Source of the DNA: Phocoena phocoena
Lineage: Eukaryota; Chordata; Mammalia; Artiodactyla; Phocoenidae
DNA length: 64,000 nucleotides
Reading direction: 5' to 3'
NCBI RefSeq assembly: GCF_963924675.1
Contig: NC_089232.1
Coordinates: 36,227,312 to 36,291,311 of the forward strand
Part shown: piece by piece, positions 39,360 to 50,029 of the stretch
Layout of the letters: each line of letters opens with the position of its first letter
Position numbering within the stretch: the stretch's first letter is position 1
The notes under the pieces: model-generated
Told to the model about the DNA's origin: nothing
The model's input: the letters and a program-made list of their open reading frames with translations, nothing else
Database searches by the model: none
Made by a program: the position numbers and the translations under genes

Positions 39360-39850
39360 TTTAGGATGAAACCCTAATTCCTTTCCATGGCTTTTAAAGC
39401 CCTGTGGGGTCTGGCCCTCTTTCTCCACCTTCTCTTGGAGGCCGTACTCCTCTCCCTTGCTCACTCTCTTAAGCCAAAACTGGCCTCCGTGGGGTTTTCC
39501 CAACAGCAGAGCACACTCATTCCTCAGGGTCTTTTCACTTGCTGGTCCTCCTGCTGGGAGCGTGCTTCCCCAGGCACTTTTTTGGTTTCTTATTCTTAAA
39601 TTCTTCACTCAAATGTCACCTTCTGCGAGAGACCTTCCCTAATATACGCCCCTGCCAGGGTTCTTTTAGCGCATCCTCATCTTCTCCACATCTTACCTCA
39701 ATCTTTAATTGTCTTGTTTATTACCTGGTGTGATCTTTCCATATCAGAGGGTAAGAGCCTTGAGAGCAGACACTTGTCTTTCTAATTCATGAAGTGAAAT
39801 GAAATTGGGAGCAAAGATTTATTGACTGAATGAATGAGTGAATGAATTAA
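39360..39850 (+). repeat. L2 LINE 3' region
   Basis: CTTTCCATGGCTTTTAAAGC, CACTCAAATGTCACCTTCTG, GAGACCTTCCCTAATATACG and AAGAGCCTTGAGAGCAGACA, ending TGAATGAATGAGTG. A long, clear copy, split from its left neighbour by the SINE insertion. Confidence 0.88.
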
Positions 39851-40344
39851 TTAATGAATAATGCACAGCCACACGTCTGCAGATGAAATAAAACCTCAGA
39901 GCTGTTGAGGACTCCAGAGTCCCAAGGCCAGAGTCCACTCGTTTCCCTGTTACACAGCCTGAGAACAATCCTCTTTGGGTTGACATATAAAGACTCTGCC
40001 CTGAGATGTCTTTTCCACCACTGAGAAGTCTTGATTCTAGATGCCATATGGGTTACATATAAATTCGTCCTAGACATTAGGCAAGGTTGTTGAACCTAAA
40101 GTTTAAATGTTACTTATAAGCAATGAAAAGTTGAATTGGTAAGATCAAGTACAGGAAAGATAATAGTGAAAAAAGAAAATCCCAAAGCACAAAGCAATGT
40201 CAATAGCTTTATTAGCAGTATTATTGTTTCCTCATCCTGATTAGATAGACGCTTAGGCTCTTTAAAGTAACCTGATATTGAACGTTAACTATAGCTTCTT
40301 CTCTAAGAGGGGTGAGCAATGAAGGTGCTGCCTTTCCCGATTAC
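39851..40344. other. Intergenic, no gene recognised
   Basis: No repeat or gene seen. Confidence 0.5.
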
Positions 40345-41005
40345 TTATTTAATTTTATTTAACAAGCACTTGTAGAATGTTCATCAAGCTCCAGGTACCT
40401 TTCTAAATACTTGACAAATGCTGTCTCAGGTTGAGTTCATTGGAAGCTATAGTGGAGACAGAGTTTGGGGTGTAAGATGCTTATTAGGGATTAACACCTT
40501 TGAAGAGGAGGCAGAGAAAGCAAGAAGTCAAACTGCACTACAGGCTCAGGGAGTCTGGGAACCAGGCAGGGACTTGAGGCATGTGCTGCCTGGCAGAGTG
40601 TCCTGCATGGGACTGGAATGGCCTGCCTTTCTACCCCCACCTCGTTCAGGCACCAAATGTGGGCTCCCCCAGGAAGGGCATGGCCTTGGGCAAGGCTGCT
40701 GTGTAGCTGAGGCACACTGGAGTTGCTGAGAGCTGGAGTTTGTCTGCTTCCCATCCTCCCTGCTTCTGGGCAGCAAGTTCTCCCTTGAAGTGCACCTCTG
40801 GGTCTGCTCAAATATTAACTCATTTAACCCTTGTGATAACCCTAAGAGGTAGGCCCTTTTATTAGCCCGATTTTACAGATGACAAAGCTGAGGCATGGAG
40901 AAATTAGTTCACTTGCCAAACTAGGTCAGGTAGCAGAGCTTAAATTTGACCCTGGAAGTGTGGCTCCAGAATCAGAGTTCTTAACTGCTCAGCTATTCTG
41001 TCTTA
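40345..41005 (-). repeat. MIR SINE, antisense, interrupted
   Basis: The two MIR parts are at about 40345-40430 (weaker) and 40805-41005 (TTAACTCATTTAACCCTTGT, GATTTTACAGATGACAAAGC). The roughly 370 bp between them is another, unassigned sequence that may have inserted into the MIR. Confidence 0.6.
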
Positions 41006-41089
41006 GCTGTTGCTTCATAGAAACTGTTTATGATAGCCTAATAATAATAACAGTGACAATATTGGTTGTTATTTAGTTATTTCTAAGGT

Positions 41090-41122
41090 AGTGTGTGCAT
41101 GCGTGTGTGTGTGCGTGTGTTT
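41090..41122. repeat. Short (TG)n repeat
   Basis: Imperfect TG/CG alternation. Confidence 0.7.
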
Positions 41123-42381
41123 GCCTTGTATTGGTGCATTTCTTAAAAACAGCATCAAAAGAATGATAATTTTGGGTTGCCTACCGTATTTGAATATGAA
41201 ATCCTGCCTGTAAAAATCTAAGTATCCAGACTAGATGCTGAGACGTAATGACTGGGTTTGAATTCCAGTACAAGGTAGCCTGTGCTGAAATTCTCATGTT
41301 GGCCTGGAAAAGGCCAACCCCTTTGGAGTTTAGGTCAAGAGAATTGAGTAGATGGAAGAAAGGCTATAAAATACAGGGCAAGGCCAACCAGTTCTGTGCT
41401 CTGCTAGTCACAGGAGCGAGGTGTTAGTTAGATAAGGGCCTGAGGGAAAATCAGGTGACACCTTGGGAAGAAGGTAAAGAAGGAGAGGGGAGTTTAACAT
41501 ATGTGAGCAGGGTGGGCCCGGAGTGCTCTTCAGAGGGTCTGGAAGACAGTCCAACACTGAGAAGAACCAGGAGGGCAGAAGAGGAGGTAAAAGGAGTCCA
41601 GGCTGCTCCTAGAAGGGAAAGAGAAAACCCAGTGGCAACAGAACATTATTTCCATCACTGTTTTTGGACTTATACATATACATGATCTTTTAAAGATATT
41701 TAAAAACCATTTCCCACATTACATAATTAGATTTCTTAGTTCTAAAGACCAGGCTTAGATAAGGAAGGAATCCAAGGATGACAAGTTTTATTTTGGATGA
41801 TGTAGAATACATATTTCCCCCTGTTTGCAATTCTCTTTTTGTCTGTAAGAGTCCAGGCAATAGAAGTCATTATCCTTTAGACTTTTCATTCCAGTGGGAT
41901 TAACTGGTTTCACATTCTTTTTCTGAAGTTTGGTGAAATCCCCTCTTTAAACACAATACAGAAATTCTGTTTTAACCCCTCACTATCTTTATTTGTATAT
42001 AAAAACATGTTCCAAAAGGCTGGAACAACATCTTGGTATTAAGGGCCCTTTGCAAAAATAGTCAGCAGGGATAAAATTCAGCAACAGGACATGTAAACTT
42101 CCCAGCAGACCAAATGTGTCCCCTGAGCCAGAAGGATTAAAGGATTCTACCTGGGATATGAATAAAGGTCATTCTGGCTGCTGAACTGATTACGTCGCTA
42201 CAGTTGACCCTTAATGTTAACAGGTTTTTTTCCCATGTCACATACTCTATCTATGGGTATTTCAACACAGTTTGCCCATTTTCGTAACACGTAAAGCCAT
42301 CTTAGAAACTTACTCTGCAGCCCACAGAATAACAATGCTCTAAATAATTCACAAAGCAAAGCAAATATGTAGATGTTAAAA
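41123..42381. other. Intergenic, no gene recognised
   Basis: No clear repeat. The short frame at 41455-41685 has no domain. Confidence 0.5.
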
Positions 42382-42404
42382 AGTAATTTACAACTGCAGG
42401 AGAA

Positions 42405-42524
42405 ATCCCTGGCAGTTCAGTGGTTAGGACTAGGTGATTTCACTGTCACGGGCCGGGGTTCAATCCCTGGTTGGAGAGCTAAGATCCCACAAGCCGCGTG
42501 GCTCAGCCAAAGGAAAAAAAAACC
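42405..42524 (+). mobile_element. Short tRNA-derived SINE (Bov-tA-like)
   Basis: AAATCCCTGGCAGTTCAGTGG, box-B-like GGTTCAATCCC, CTAAGATCCCACAAGCCGCG and a short A-tail. About 23 bases at 42382-42404 and 42525-42547 match with two differences, an unusually long TSD. Confidence 0.85.
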
Positions 42525-42547
42525 AGTAACTTACAACTTCAGGAGAA

Positions 42548-43484
42548 CTCATGATGCCAAGTACGGTTCTTGCTTAGAGTACATATACTCAAACTCATCT
42601 ATTACACTGCGCCAAATTGGGAGGATTTGTATCTGGAGCATAGTATATTTCTAACGCCATCCTCTTGAAAATGAGCATGGTTTCAGAGAAACTTAGTTGT
42701 TTCCTGGAGTTAAATGGTTTGTATTTGGGTCGGGGGACAAATAACTTCTTTCTGAACTCCAGGATTTTACTGAAGAACGTTTTCCCCATACGCAACAGGC
42801 TTTATGAAGGCAGAAGCAGGAATAAGTGTGGAAGGTCACCGTTGAGTGGTAGGGACTGGAGTGATGGGAGGGAGAGGAGATATTTTGGAATTCTTCATGC
42901 TCCCTCTTGACCCTTTGACAATTCTGACTTGCCTTTCTGTGGTCATTTCTCAGCTGGGCATCGTGCCTGGGACCCGATGAAAATAAGCCCTATTTTAGGG
43001 AGCACTCAGAAGGTGGGTTGTTTTAGGACATCGAGGTGCCTGTATTCAATCTTTGGACACTGCATTTGGAATCCACTTCTTCTAGGACATCTGTCTCTTC
43101 CAGAAGCTGAATTCAGTATCAAAAAGTGATCTGTTTCGTAGACTATACTCACCAGAAAAATCAGGACACATTCTTGTGAAAAATCAAAGCATTTGACTAT
43201 TTAGAGGTGAAATTGCTTGATTATAGGGTACTTGCATCTAGCAGTTTTATAGGTGCCGCTGGGCCAAATACATTTTCTGCTCTCATGTGTGGTGCATCTC
43301 CACTCAGCTGAACCAACCCTAGGATAAATTTATTTTCTTCTTCTAAAAAACAAAGACAGAATGCAACATCCAGGTCACCAAAATTCAATCTCTAAAAGAT
43401 ATTTGGTCACAGATAGATCTAAAATCAATTTGATGGGCATCTGATATCGACCCTTGGCCCTGTGCCTCTCCCCTGTGATGCAAG
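42548..43484. other. Intergenic, no gene recognised
   Basis: Unassigned sequence up to the CA microsatellite. Confidence 0.5.

Positions 43485-43536
<52 letters not shown>
43485..43536. repeat. (CA)n microsatellite, about 26 units
   Basis: Uninterrupted CA run, long enough to be length-variable between individuals. Confidence 0.97.
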
Positions 43537-43539
<3 letters not shown>

Positions 43540-43826
43540 TCGGCCTGGTGTTGTCCTAGAATTAACTGTACACCTCTTTCATGAGATGACATTCAAGCCA
43601 CACAAAGCAAGGTCAGTGAGTGCTGGAAGGGAAAGTGAGCATGGTTCATAAAACCAAGAGGCACTTATCATTTAACAAGATTAACAAGTGCTGTTGAAAA
43701 GAGCTACCCGGCCTGAGTCACAGAGGGAGAAGGATGCCAACTCAATTCTCTGGGCTTGGCTGTCACACCACATGAGTGCAAAGCTCCTGAAAGCCTTGCA
43801 TGAAACTGCAATAAAGCAATTTGGAA
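43537..43826. other. Intergenic, no gene recognised
   Basis: Short single-copy-looking spacer before the next SINE. Confidence 0.5.
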
Positions 43827-43841
43827 AATGATTGTATCTTT

Positions 43842-44184
43842 TTTTTAAAAAATAAATTTTATTTATTTATTTTTGGCTGCGTTGGGTCACAGTGACAGTT
43901 CGTTGCTACACACAGGCTTTCTCTAGTTGTGGCGAGCGGGGACTACTCTTTTTTGCGGTGTGCGGGCTTCTTATTGCGGTGGCTTCTCTTGTTGCGGAGC
44001 ATGGGCTCTAGGCACGCGGGCTCAGTAGCTGTGGCTTGCGGGCTCTAGAGCGTAGGCTCAGTAATTGCGGCACACGGGCTCAGTAGCTCCACAGCATGTG
44101 GTATCTTCCCAGACCAGGGATCGAACCCAGGTCCCCTGTGTTGGCAGGTGGATTCTTAACCACCGCACCACCCAGGGAAGTCCC
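43842..44184 (-). mobile_element. Long tRNA-derived SINE (CHR-related, long form)
   Basis: Antisense: TTTATTTATTTATTTTTGGC, repeated GCGGGCTC/GCGGTGGCTTCTC units, then GCACCACCCAGGGAAGTCCC. The TSD is diverged (AATGATTGTATCTTT at 43827-43841 against AATGAGTGTGTCTTT from 44185). Confidence 0.9.
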
Positions 44185-44200
44185 AATGAGTGTGTCTTTA

Positions 44201-45109
44201 ATGATTATTTCTTTTGGATCTTTACAGAAAGAATGAGTCGTTCCTTTTCACTGGCCCAGTTATTTGCTGTTAACATTTCTTTTGTCTGCCTTGTTAGGAA
44301 GTTATGTCTGAAGCTTGCCCAAATTCTTAAATCCAAGTCATTTAATACATGGTCAGCTCACACTGGACTCTTTTAAAACATTTTCTACTAAAAAACTATA
44401 GTGGATTCAGTAACAGCAAGGTAAGGAAGACAGTTCTTCCCCTCTTCATGCTGTGTGTCAATGCATGAATTAGTGGTATTCACTAAAAAACTTGTCACTC
44501 AAATGTCTATCAATCTTTTTGTCCCTGGGCAAAAGGAGTTCTTCTAGATCAGCTTTTATAACAACTTCAATTTTCAGAACACACTATGCTTTATGTTTCG
44601 TTTGCTGAAAGTTTATTTTAAATGTTTAGTGACTAGGAGATCTCAGGAATGTTCAGTAATCCTTACGTAAGCAATTTGCTAAATGTTATATATAGAGAAG
44701 GAACTCCTGAATACAAGCTGGGTGTGTGTGCACATTGCAATACAGGCAGGTAAACAGAACCACACATTTATTTAGATGCTTTTTAGATGCCTGATTTTTG
44801 GGGTTATATCCATATAGAAATTACAAGGACTTTGCCTGCTGGTGCAGGTAGCTTGGTGCTTCCTTTACATCAGACACTTCCCACTGATTACCTAATATCT
44901 ATCCCCCCTTTTTTTTCCTTTCCTTACAAAAAGAACCTATTTGAGGTGAGCGGCTACTTGCCAGCTATAATGCTCTATTCCCCAGACTTCCTTGTTGTCA
45001 AGGTAGTCATATAATGTCCATGTGATTTCAGTGGAAGCCTCATTGATGGGGCTTTCAGAAAAGCCACTGTTTTCCCCATAAAGAGCTAGCCAGTGCCTTT
45101 AGTTCTTTG
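44201..45109. other. Intergenic, no gene recognised
   Basis: AT-rich, with no repeat or gene identified. Confidence 0.5.
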
Positions 45110-45345
45110 TTCTCCCTCCTTCTTTCTTACTGGAGCATGGACATAATGAGGGCAGAAGCTACTCGCTAATCATGGCAGAGCAGAAAGTTAGGAGGAATCT
45201 GGTCCTTGATGGAATCAAGGACCCTTGGATGGCTAACCTGGAGTGCCATCCCCGCAATTCTTATGTAAGGGAAATAAGCTGCTTGTTTTAGGCACTGTAA
45301 TTTGGTTTCTGTTTCACGCAATGGAAGCACTCAGACACATTGCCT
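45110..45345 (+). mobile_element. Possible LTR 3' fragment (MLT1/LTR33-like)
   Basis: Ends with TTAGGCACTGTAATTTGGTTTC, a motif seen near the 3' end of several mammalian LTRs. Subfamily not assigned. Confidence 0.4.
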
Positions 45346-46039
45346 AATTTCCTTATCATGGGTGCTTATCTAAGGAGCCTGGTTCTAAACAAGGGTGACT
45401 CAGTTGTCCCAAGAAGTCACTGCATTTAGGGTTTGAGGGAGATCAGATTTCAAATATCCTGAGGATTTGATTAACCACAAGAAAGAAAGAAAACTCTGAA
45501 ATTCCTCTTTTAATCCTTAAGTTGTTTTCAGTGGTCCCTGTGACCCAGAAGTCAAGGAGTTATTTGTCTGATGGTCTCAACTTTGCAGAAATTGAATGGA
45601 AGAAGATAACTTTATGGAGTCTGTCTGAGTAACTCCTGGTAATATTTATGTCATTATTTCCCAACAATCCAATAAGTTTCTCTAGTAAACAAATAAGAAT
45701 ATCAAGGACAAAAGTCAGTTCCATACCCTGCAGCACCAAATAATCAAGACTTCCTTAGTGTGTACACATTTGTGAACGTGCACCTGAGCGTGTGTACACA
45801 TGCATCGTGGATACCATTCTTAGGTATAGAAGGGAAACCTGGCCTTTTTTTTCTAGTTAAAGGTCAGTTTAAATTGCATAAACATACATTTTAGTTTGGT
45901 AAGTAGAAATGGGCCTGTGATTGAGAGGACAAGAACCCAGAGTGGTGGACTTCTGTTTGACTGTCATGATAAAGCCCTTTCTACCTCAAGAGAGAAAGAA
46001 CAAGATGTGTTGATAGAAGAGTGAATGGTTCATTCTGGG
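45346..46039. other. Intergenic, no gene recognised
   Basis: No repeat or gene seen. Confidence 0.45.
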
Positions 46040-46480
46040 TAGGGTATTTGGAAGCTGTGCGTGACAAGGCTGGAAAGGCAGACTTGCGTTTGACCACAGG
46101 CTGACTTGGGCCAGGTTCAGGAGTTTGGAATTTATCCCGTGCTAGCCTTTCCCAAAGGCTTTCTTAGAACCCTAGAGCAATGAGATGTTTTGCAAAAGAA
46201 AGGTTCCATGGTCAGATAAATTTGGGAACTATACATATATCTCTCCTTCTTGAACATTCACAATGTATAATTGTTTATTAAAGGCTGAGAAGTTCTGCTT
46301 TAAAGGAACAGGACTCCTCCCACCCTCCTTCCGTCATAACACCTGATAGCAGGAAGGTGCTGCCGGGGCAGTGGGGAGCCATTGGAGTTCTTGAAAAGAA
46401 TAATGTAAGCAGATGCTTTAGAAACATTTCTGAAAGCCGTGTACAACCTGGATCAATATTTGGGGAAGAGGGTGCTTCAA
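46040..46480 (-). repeat. Probable L2 LINE, antisense
   Basis: CAGGAGTTTGGAATTTATCC and GTGGGGAGCCATTGGAGTTC follow the reversed L2 order. Diverged. Confidence 0.55.
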
Positions 46481-46499
46481 GAAAAAACTAGAAGCAAGG

Positions 46500-46665
46500 A
46501 ATCAGTAAGTCAGGGGCACCTCAACCTGTCTACATATCAGAATCACTTGGAGATTAAAAAGAAATTCCCAACTTTATTGTACTTCGAAGGGCTCTGATTC
46601 AGTAGGTGTGCCTTGGGCCTGGGAATATGTGTGTATGTGTACTTCTGATGCAAAAACTAGTGAAC
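46500..46665. mobile_element. MER5A-type hAT relic
   Basis: ATATCAGAATCACTTGGAGA, GCTCTGATTCAGTAGGTGTG and GGGCCTGGGAATATGTGTG are MER5A interior blocks. It separates two L2-like antisense pieces. Confidence 0.75.
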
Positions 46666-47110
46666 TTATGAGTCCAAACGAATTGTGAGGATTATGACAG
46701 TCCAGTTGAAAGTTTATGAGACCAGCACTTGGAGAGAGGCAGTGGGAATAGGAAAGGTGGGGAAGGATGCAATAAGCAAAGTGAGGCCAGAATCTACGTG
46801 CCTTGACAAGTGATGGAATGTGCGGGAGGAACAGGGAGGAATTCAAAGAGGTTTTACACCTGGGTCACTGGGGAGAATGATGGTATCATAATGGAGGTTG
46901 AAGGTTAGGGGGGTAAGAAAGTACTTTGAAGGTAGAGGATGCTCTGGTCTTGGATGTGTTTAGGTTGAGATGCCAACATATGTGAAGGCCTACCAGGCAG
47001 TTGGAAATTCAGGTTTCAAATGCAAGAGAACGAAGGGGTCTGGATCTACAGAGAGATGGAGTTACAGCTCTAGGGATAGCTCAGTGTTCTAACAGATGAA
47101 GTCTAAAGAG
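46666..47110 (-). repeat. Probable L2 LINE, antisense
   Basis: TTGGATGTGTTTAGGTTGAG and ACCAGGCAGTTGGAAATTCA resemble the reversed L2 body. Confidence 0.45.
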
Positions 47111-47329
47111 GGGGAAAGCCAAGAATAGAACTGTGGAAATGCCTTCATTCCAGGCTCATGCTCTTGGGATTCAACAGGGACGGTCAGAGGAGAACAGTCA
47201 AGAACTGTGCTATGAAAGTAGGGGAAGAAAGCCCGTAGAAGGGTGCATTGGGTCAGGGCCAGATCTTGTAGCAAACAGTGCTACTGCAGGCTTTGTGGCT
47301 GACTCTCTGCTCCACTTCTTATTTTCATG

Positions 47330-47425
47330 GTGTTCTTGAGCCAGTTTACTTAACCTCTCAGAGCCTCAGTTTCCTCATGTATGAAATGAGGATTACATTG
47401 CATCCATGCTATAGGTAAGTGCCAA
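47330..47425 (+). repeat. MIR SINE core
   Basis: TTTACTTAACCTCTCAGAGC, then CTCAGTTTCCTCATGTATGA. Confidence 0.8.
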
Positions 47426-47439
47426 ATGTAATACCATGT

Positions 47440-47520
47440 AGTATGGTATATAATGGTGTATAATAGAGTATATTATATTACTGCAATACATACTATATTG
47501 TATATATATTATTATTTTAT
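47440..47520. repeat. TA-rich low-complexity tract
   Basis: Repeated TATAAT/GTATATTA sequence. Confidence 0.75.
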
Positions 47521-47579
47521 CCTTTGACCCCTTAAAAATTAGTTATATAGACAAAATCAGTGAAATGAAGAAATACTCA

Positions 47580-48290
47580 ACCATAATTCTATCATCTTAA
47601 AAATCAATTCTTTTTATTTTAATTGTTCCATTTTAGTCCTTGATCACATGTATTTATCATTTTACATAGTTATAGCATCATTACAGTTTTGAAGTATGCT
47701 TTTGAACTTAGCATTATACCCTAAGAATTTCCTCTCATTTTTAATTTTCTTATCATTAATTTTCTTAATTATCATTTTCTTTACTCAACAGTTTTTCAAT
47801 CAGTAGACATCTAAGTCATTTCCAATCTTGTTTTCTGCTTTATTTTAAATAATTAAGTAACTTAAACATTAATATAGCCCTTTAATTTTTATAAATTATC
47901 TCCTCTTAGATGAACTATCAGTGGCAGAATTATTGTGTCAAAGGGTATGAACAGTGAATGATTTTCAAAATATGTTGCTGAGTGGCTTTGTGAGAGTTGT
48001 ATCAATTAACACAGTTTCCAGGGGTTATACCTGTTAACAAAGTATGAGTGTACCAGTCCCTGCATCCTCACCGGAACTAGTAATCTCATTATCTTTTATA
48101 TTTTTGCCAGCATAATGGGAATTGACCAGCAGAAAACAAAGTTCATTGTTGCTTATTGTTTTGATAACAATTGAGGCTAAATTTTGAATATGTTCCACAT
48201 GCTCACTTTACTAATTGTACCTCCTCTCATAGAGAAATCCTGTTGATACTTGTTTAAAGGTCAACTTGTTGATCACACATTTGTTCACTT
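47580..48290 (-). repeat. Old L1 (L1ME-type), antisense
   Basis: GAATTATTGTGTCAAAGGGT, GTGTACCAGTCCCTGCATCC and TTATATTTTTGCCAGCATAA correspond to reversed ORF2/3' sequence of ancient L1. Confidence 0.6.
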
Positions 48291-48369
48291 TCTAAAATGA
48301 AAAGCTTATAGAAGTCGCCCTTGGAATGTTGAAAGAAAACACAGAATTGGGTAGGATATTATGTCAGTC

Positions 48370-48820
48370 AAGGTTTTACTCTTCAGCATAGTCAGGAGTG
48401 CTTAATAAAGGGGATATTTTCAAAGGTGTGATGTACCAAGGGAAGCTAACAGGGCATGGTGTAGTACCCAGGACTAGCAACAATGGCGCCATTTCTAGGG
48501 GGGACCCAGATAGAACCCAGAGAGACTGCTGTAGGAAATGGCTGCCTGCCATTTGTAGAGCTATGACCTTTCAAAGGGAGACACAGTCAATCCATGGTGA
48601 CCCAGCAGAAAGGGAACAGGAAATGAATATCCTGACCTTGATGAGTTCTACTCACCCTCTGATTTCCTGGGGTGCTTCCCACTGACCCAGTCCAACAGCC
48701 AGAGGTTAGTTAATGCAATCTGTAAAGGTCAATCTCCTGAAGCCCTCAGCAGGATAAGAAAGAGAGGTGAATGGATATGGAAGGACAAATGGAAAATATT
48801 CAGCACAGGTATTATGGCAT
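48370..48820 (-). mobile_element. Probable ancient LTR, subfamily unassigned
   Basis: GTGTGATGTACCAAGGGAAG, TCAATCTCCTGAAGCCCTCA and GGAAAATATTCAGCACAGGT recur in old mammalian LTR-like repeats. I cannot name the family safely. Confidence 0.4.
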
Positions 48821-49454
48821 TAAGATGTTTTAGAGTGGCCGGTAATATGAACCTTCACAAATAGATGCAAGATGATGGATCTGAGGTCTCACTTAATTCA
48901 ACTTTTGAATGTTATTAAAAATCATTTAATTTACATAATTAAGGCTTCAAATGGAAACAAAACAGAATGTTAATGCCATTACTTGATTTGTTTTTAAGGA
49001 ATCTGGATAGGAGAATTTATGCTTCACTTGAAGGAAGTTTTATCAAACCAGAATTTCAGAAACAAGTAAGAAAGAAGCATTCTAAATCATAGAAGTCAGT
49101 AAGAAAGCAAAAGGATAAGCAAAGGGGAAACAGTCCAGGAATGTTAAGAATGAAAGGGATTATATTGAGTCTACCAAAAACTTTTTGATTCATTAGGTTG
49201 ATGGGTCCTGGAACTTTGTAATTGTAACAAGGGCTCCAGATCATTCTGATGGAGCCAGTAGACTGTCATTTAGAGCAGCTGGACAACAAAAGCTTTAGAA
49301 AAAAGCTTCAAAATCTACAACCTCACAGATGTTAGTGGAATCGATCCAAATGGAAATGGAAAACTTGAAAATGATAAAACAACTCACAGGCAACAGGGAT
49401 TTCCTTGCATTAAAAGCCAATGCTTGGACCCACAGGTGTATATGACAGTTAATA
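48821..49454. other. Intergenic, no gene recognised
   Basis: AT-rich and unassigned. Confidence 0.5.
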
Positions 49455-49670
49455 ACAGTGATGGTTCTAACATTAAGCACTTCCTACAGGCCAAACCCTT
49501 CTGACAAGTATTTAACATTAATTTTCTCCCTGAATCCTCGTAACCTCATGAGGTACTATTAGTATATACATTTCATAGATGAGGAAATATAGGCTTATGA
49601 AGACTAAGCGTAAACCAGAGGACACACCACTGTCACTCCTCAGGCCCTGAGGTGCCTAGCCTGTTTGCCT
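49455..49670 (-). repeat. MIR SINE, antisense
   Basis: TTAAGCACTTCCTACAGGCC, CTCGTAACCTCATGAGGTAC and TTTCATAGATGAGGAAATAT. Confidence 0.75.
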
Positions 49671-49919
49671 TCTTCTCTATACCTTTCAGAGTTTTCTCAT
49701 GTTTGGTTTACATATAATATCCAGAAGTACCTAGTGGGAGGAATAGAGAACAGTATGTCTACTCCATTTCCCTGGAGGCAAAAGTACTTTAAAATATGTT
49801 TTAAATAAAAAGGGTCATCATATTTCCCTCCAGCAGAATTACTATTCTCATGCTTCCATAACTCCCCAGTCTTTGGCCATATATAAAAGTACTTGTGTAA
49901 AGTTATAATCACAGTTTCT

Positions 49920-50022
49920 AGCATTATGATGGAGCAGTTAAGACCTTGGACTCTGGAGACTAAGATACTTGGGCCTGAGTCCCAGCTCCACAACTTACTA
50001 ACTATGGGTTCTTGGATAAAGA
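49920..50022 (+). repeat. MIR SINE 5' half
   Basis: GGAGCAGTTAAGACCTTGGA, then GTCCCAGCTCCACAACTTAC. It adjoins the L1 that follows. Confidence 0.8.
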
Positions 50023-50029
50023 CCACATG

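Noticed and set aside
43485..43536. Telomere-like or CRISPR-like array
   Set aside because: A plain CA dinucleotide microsatellite. No spaced repeats are present anywhere in the window.
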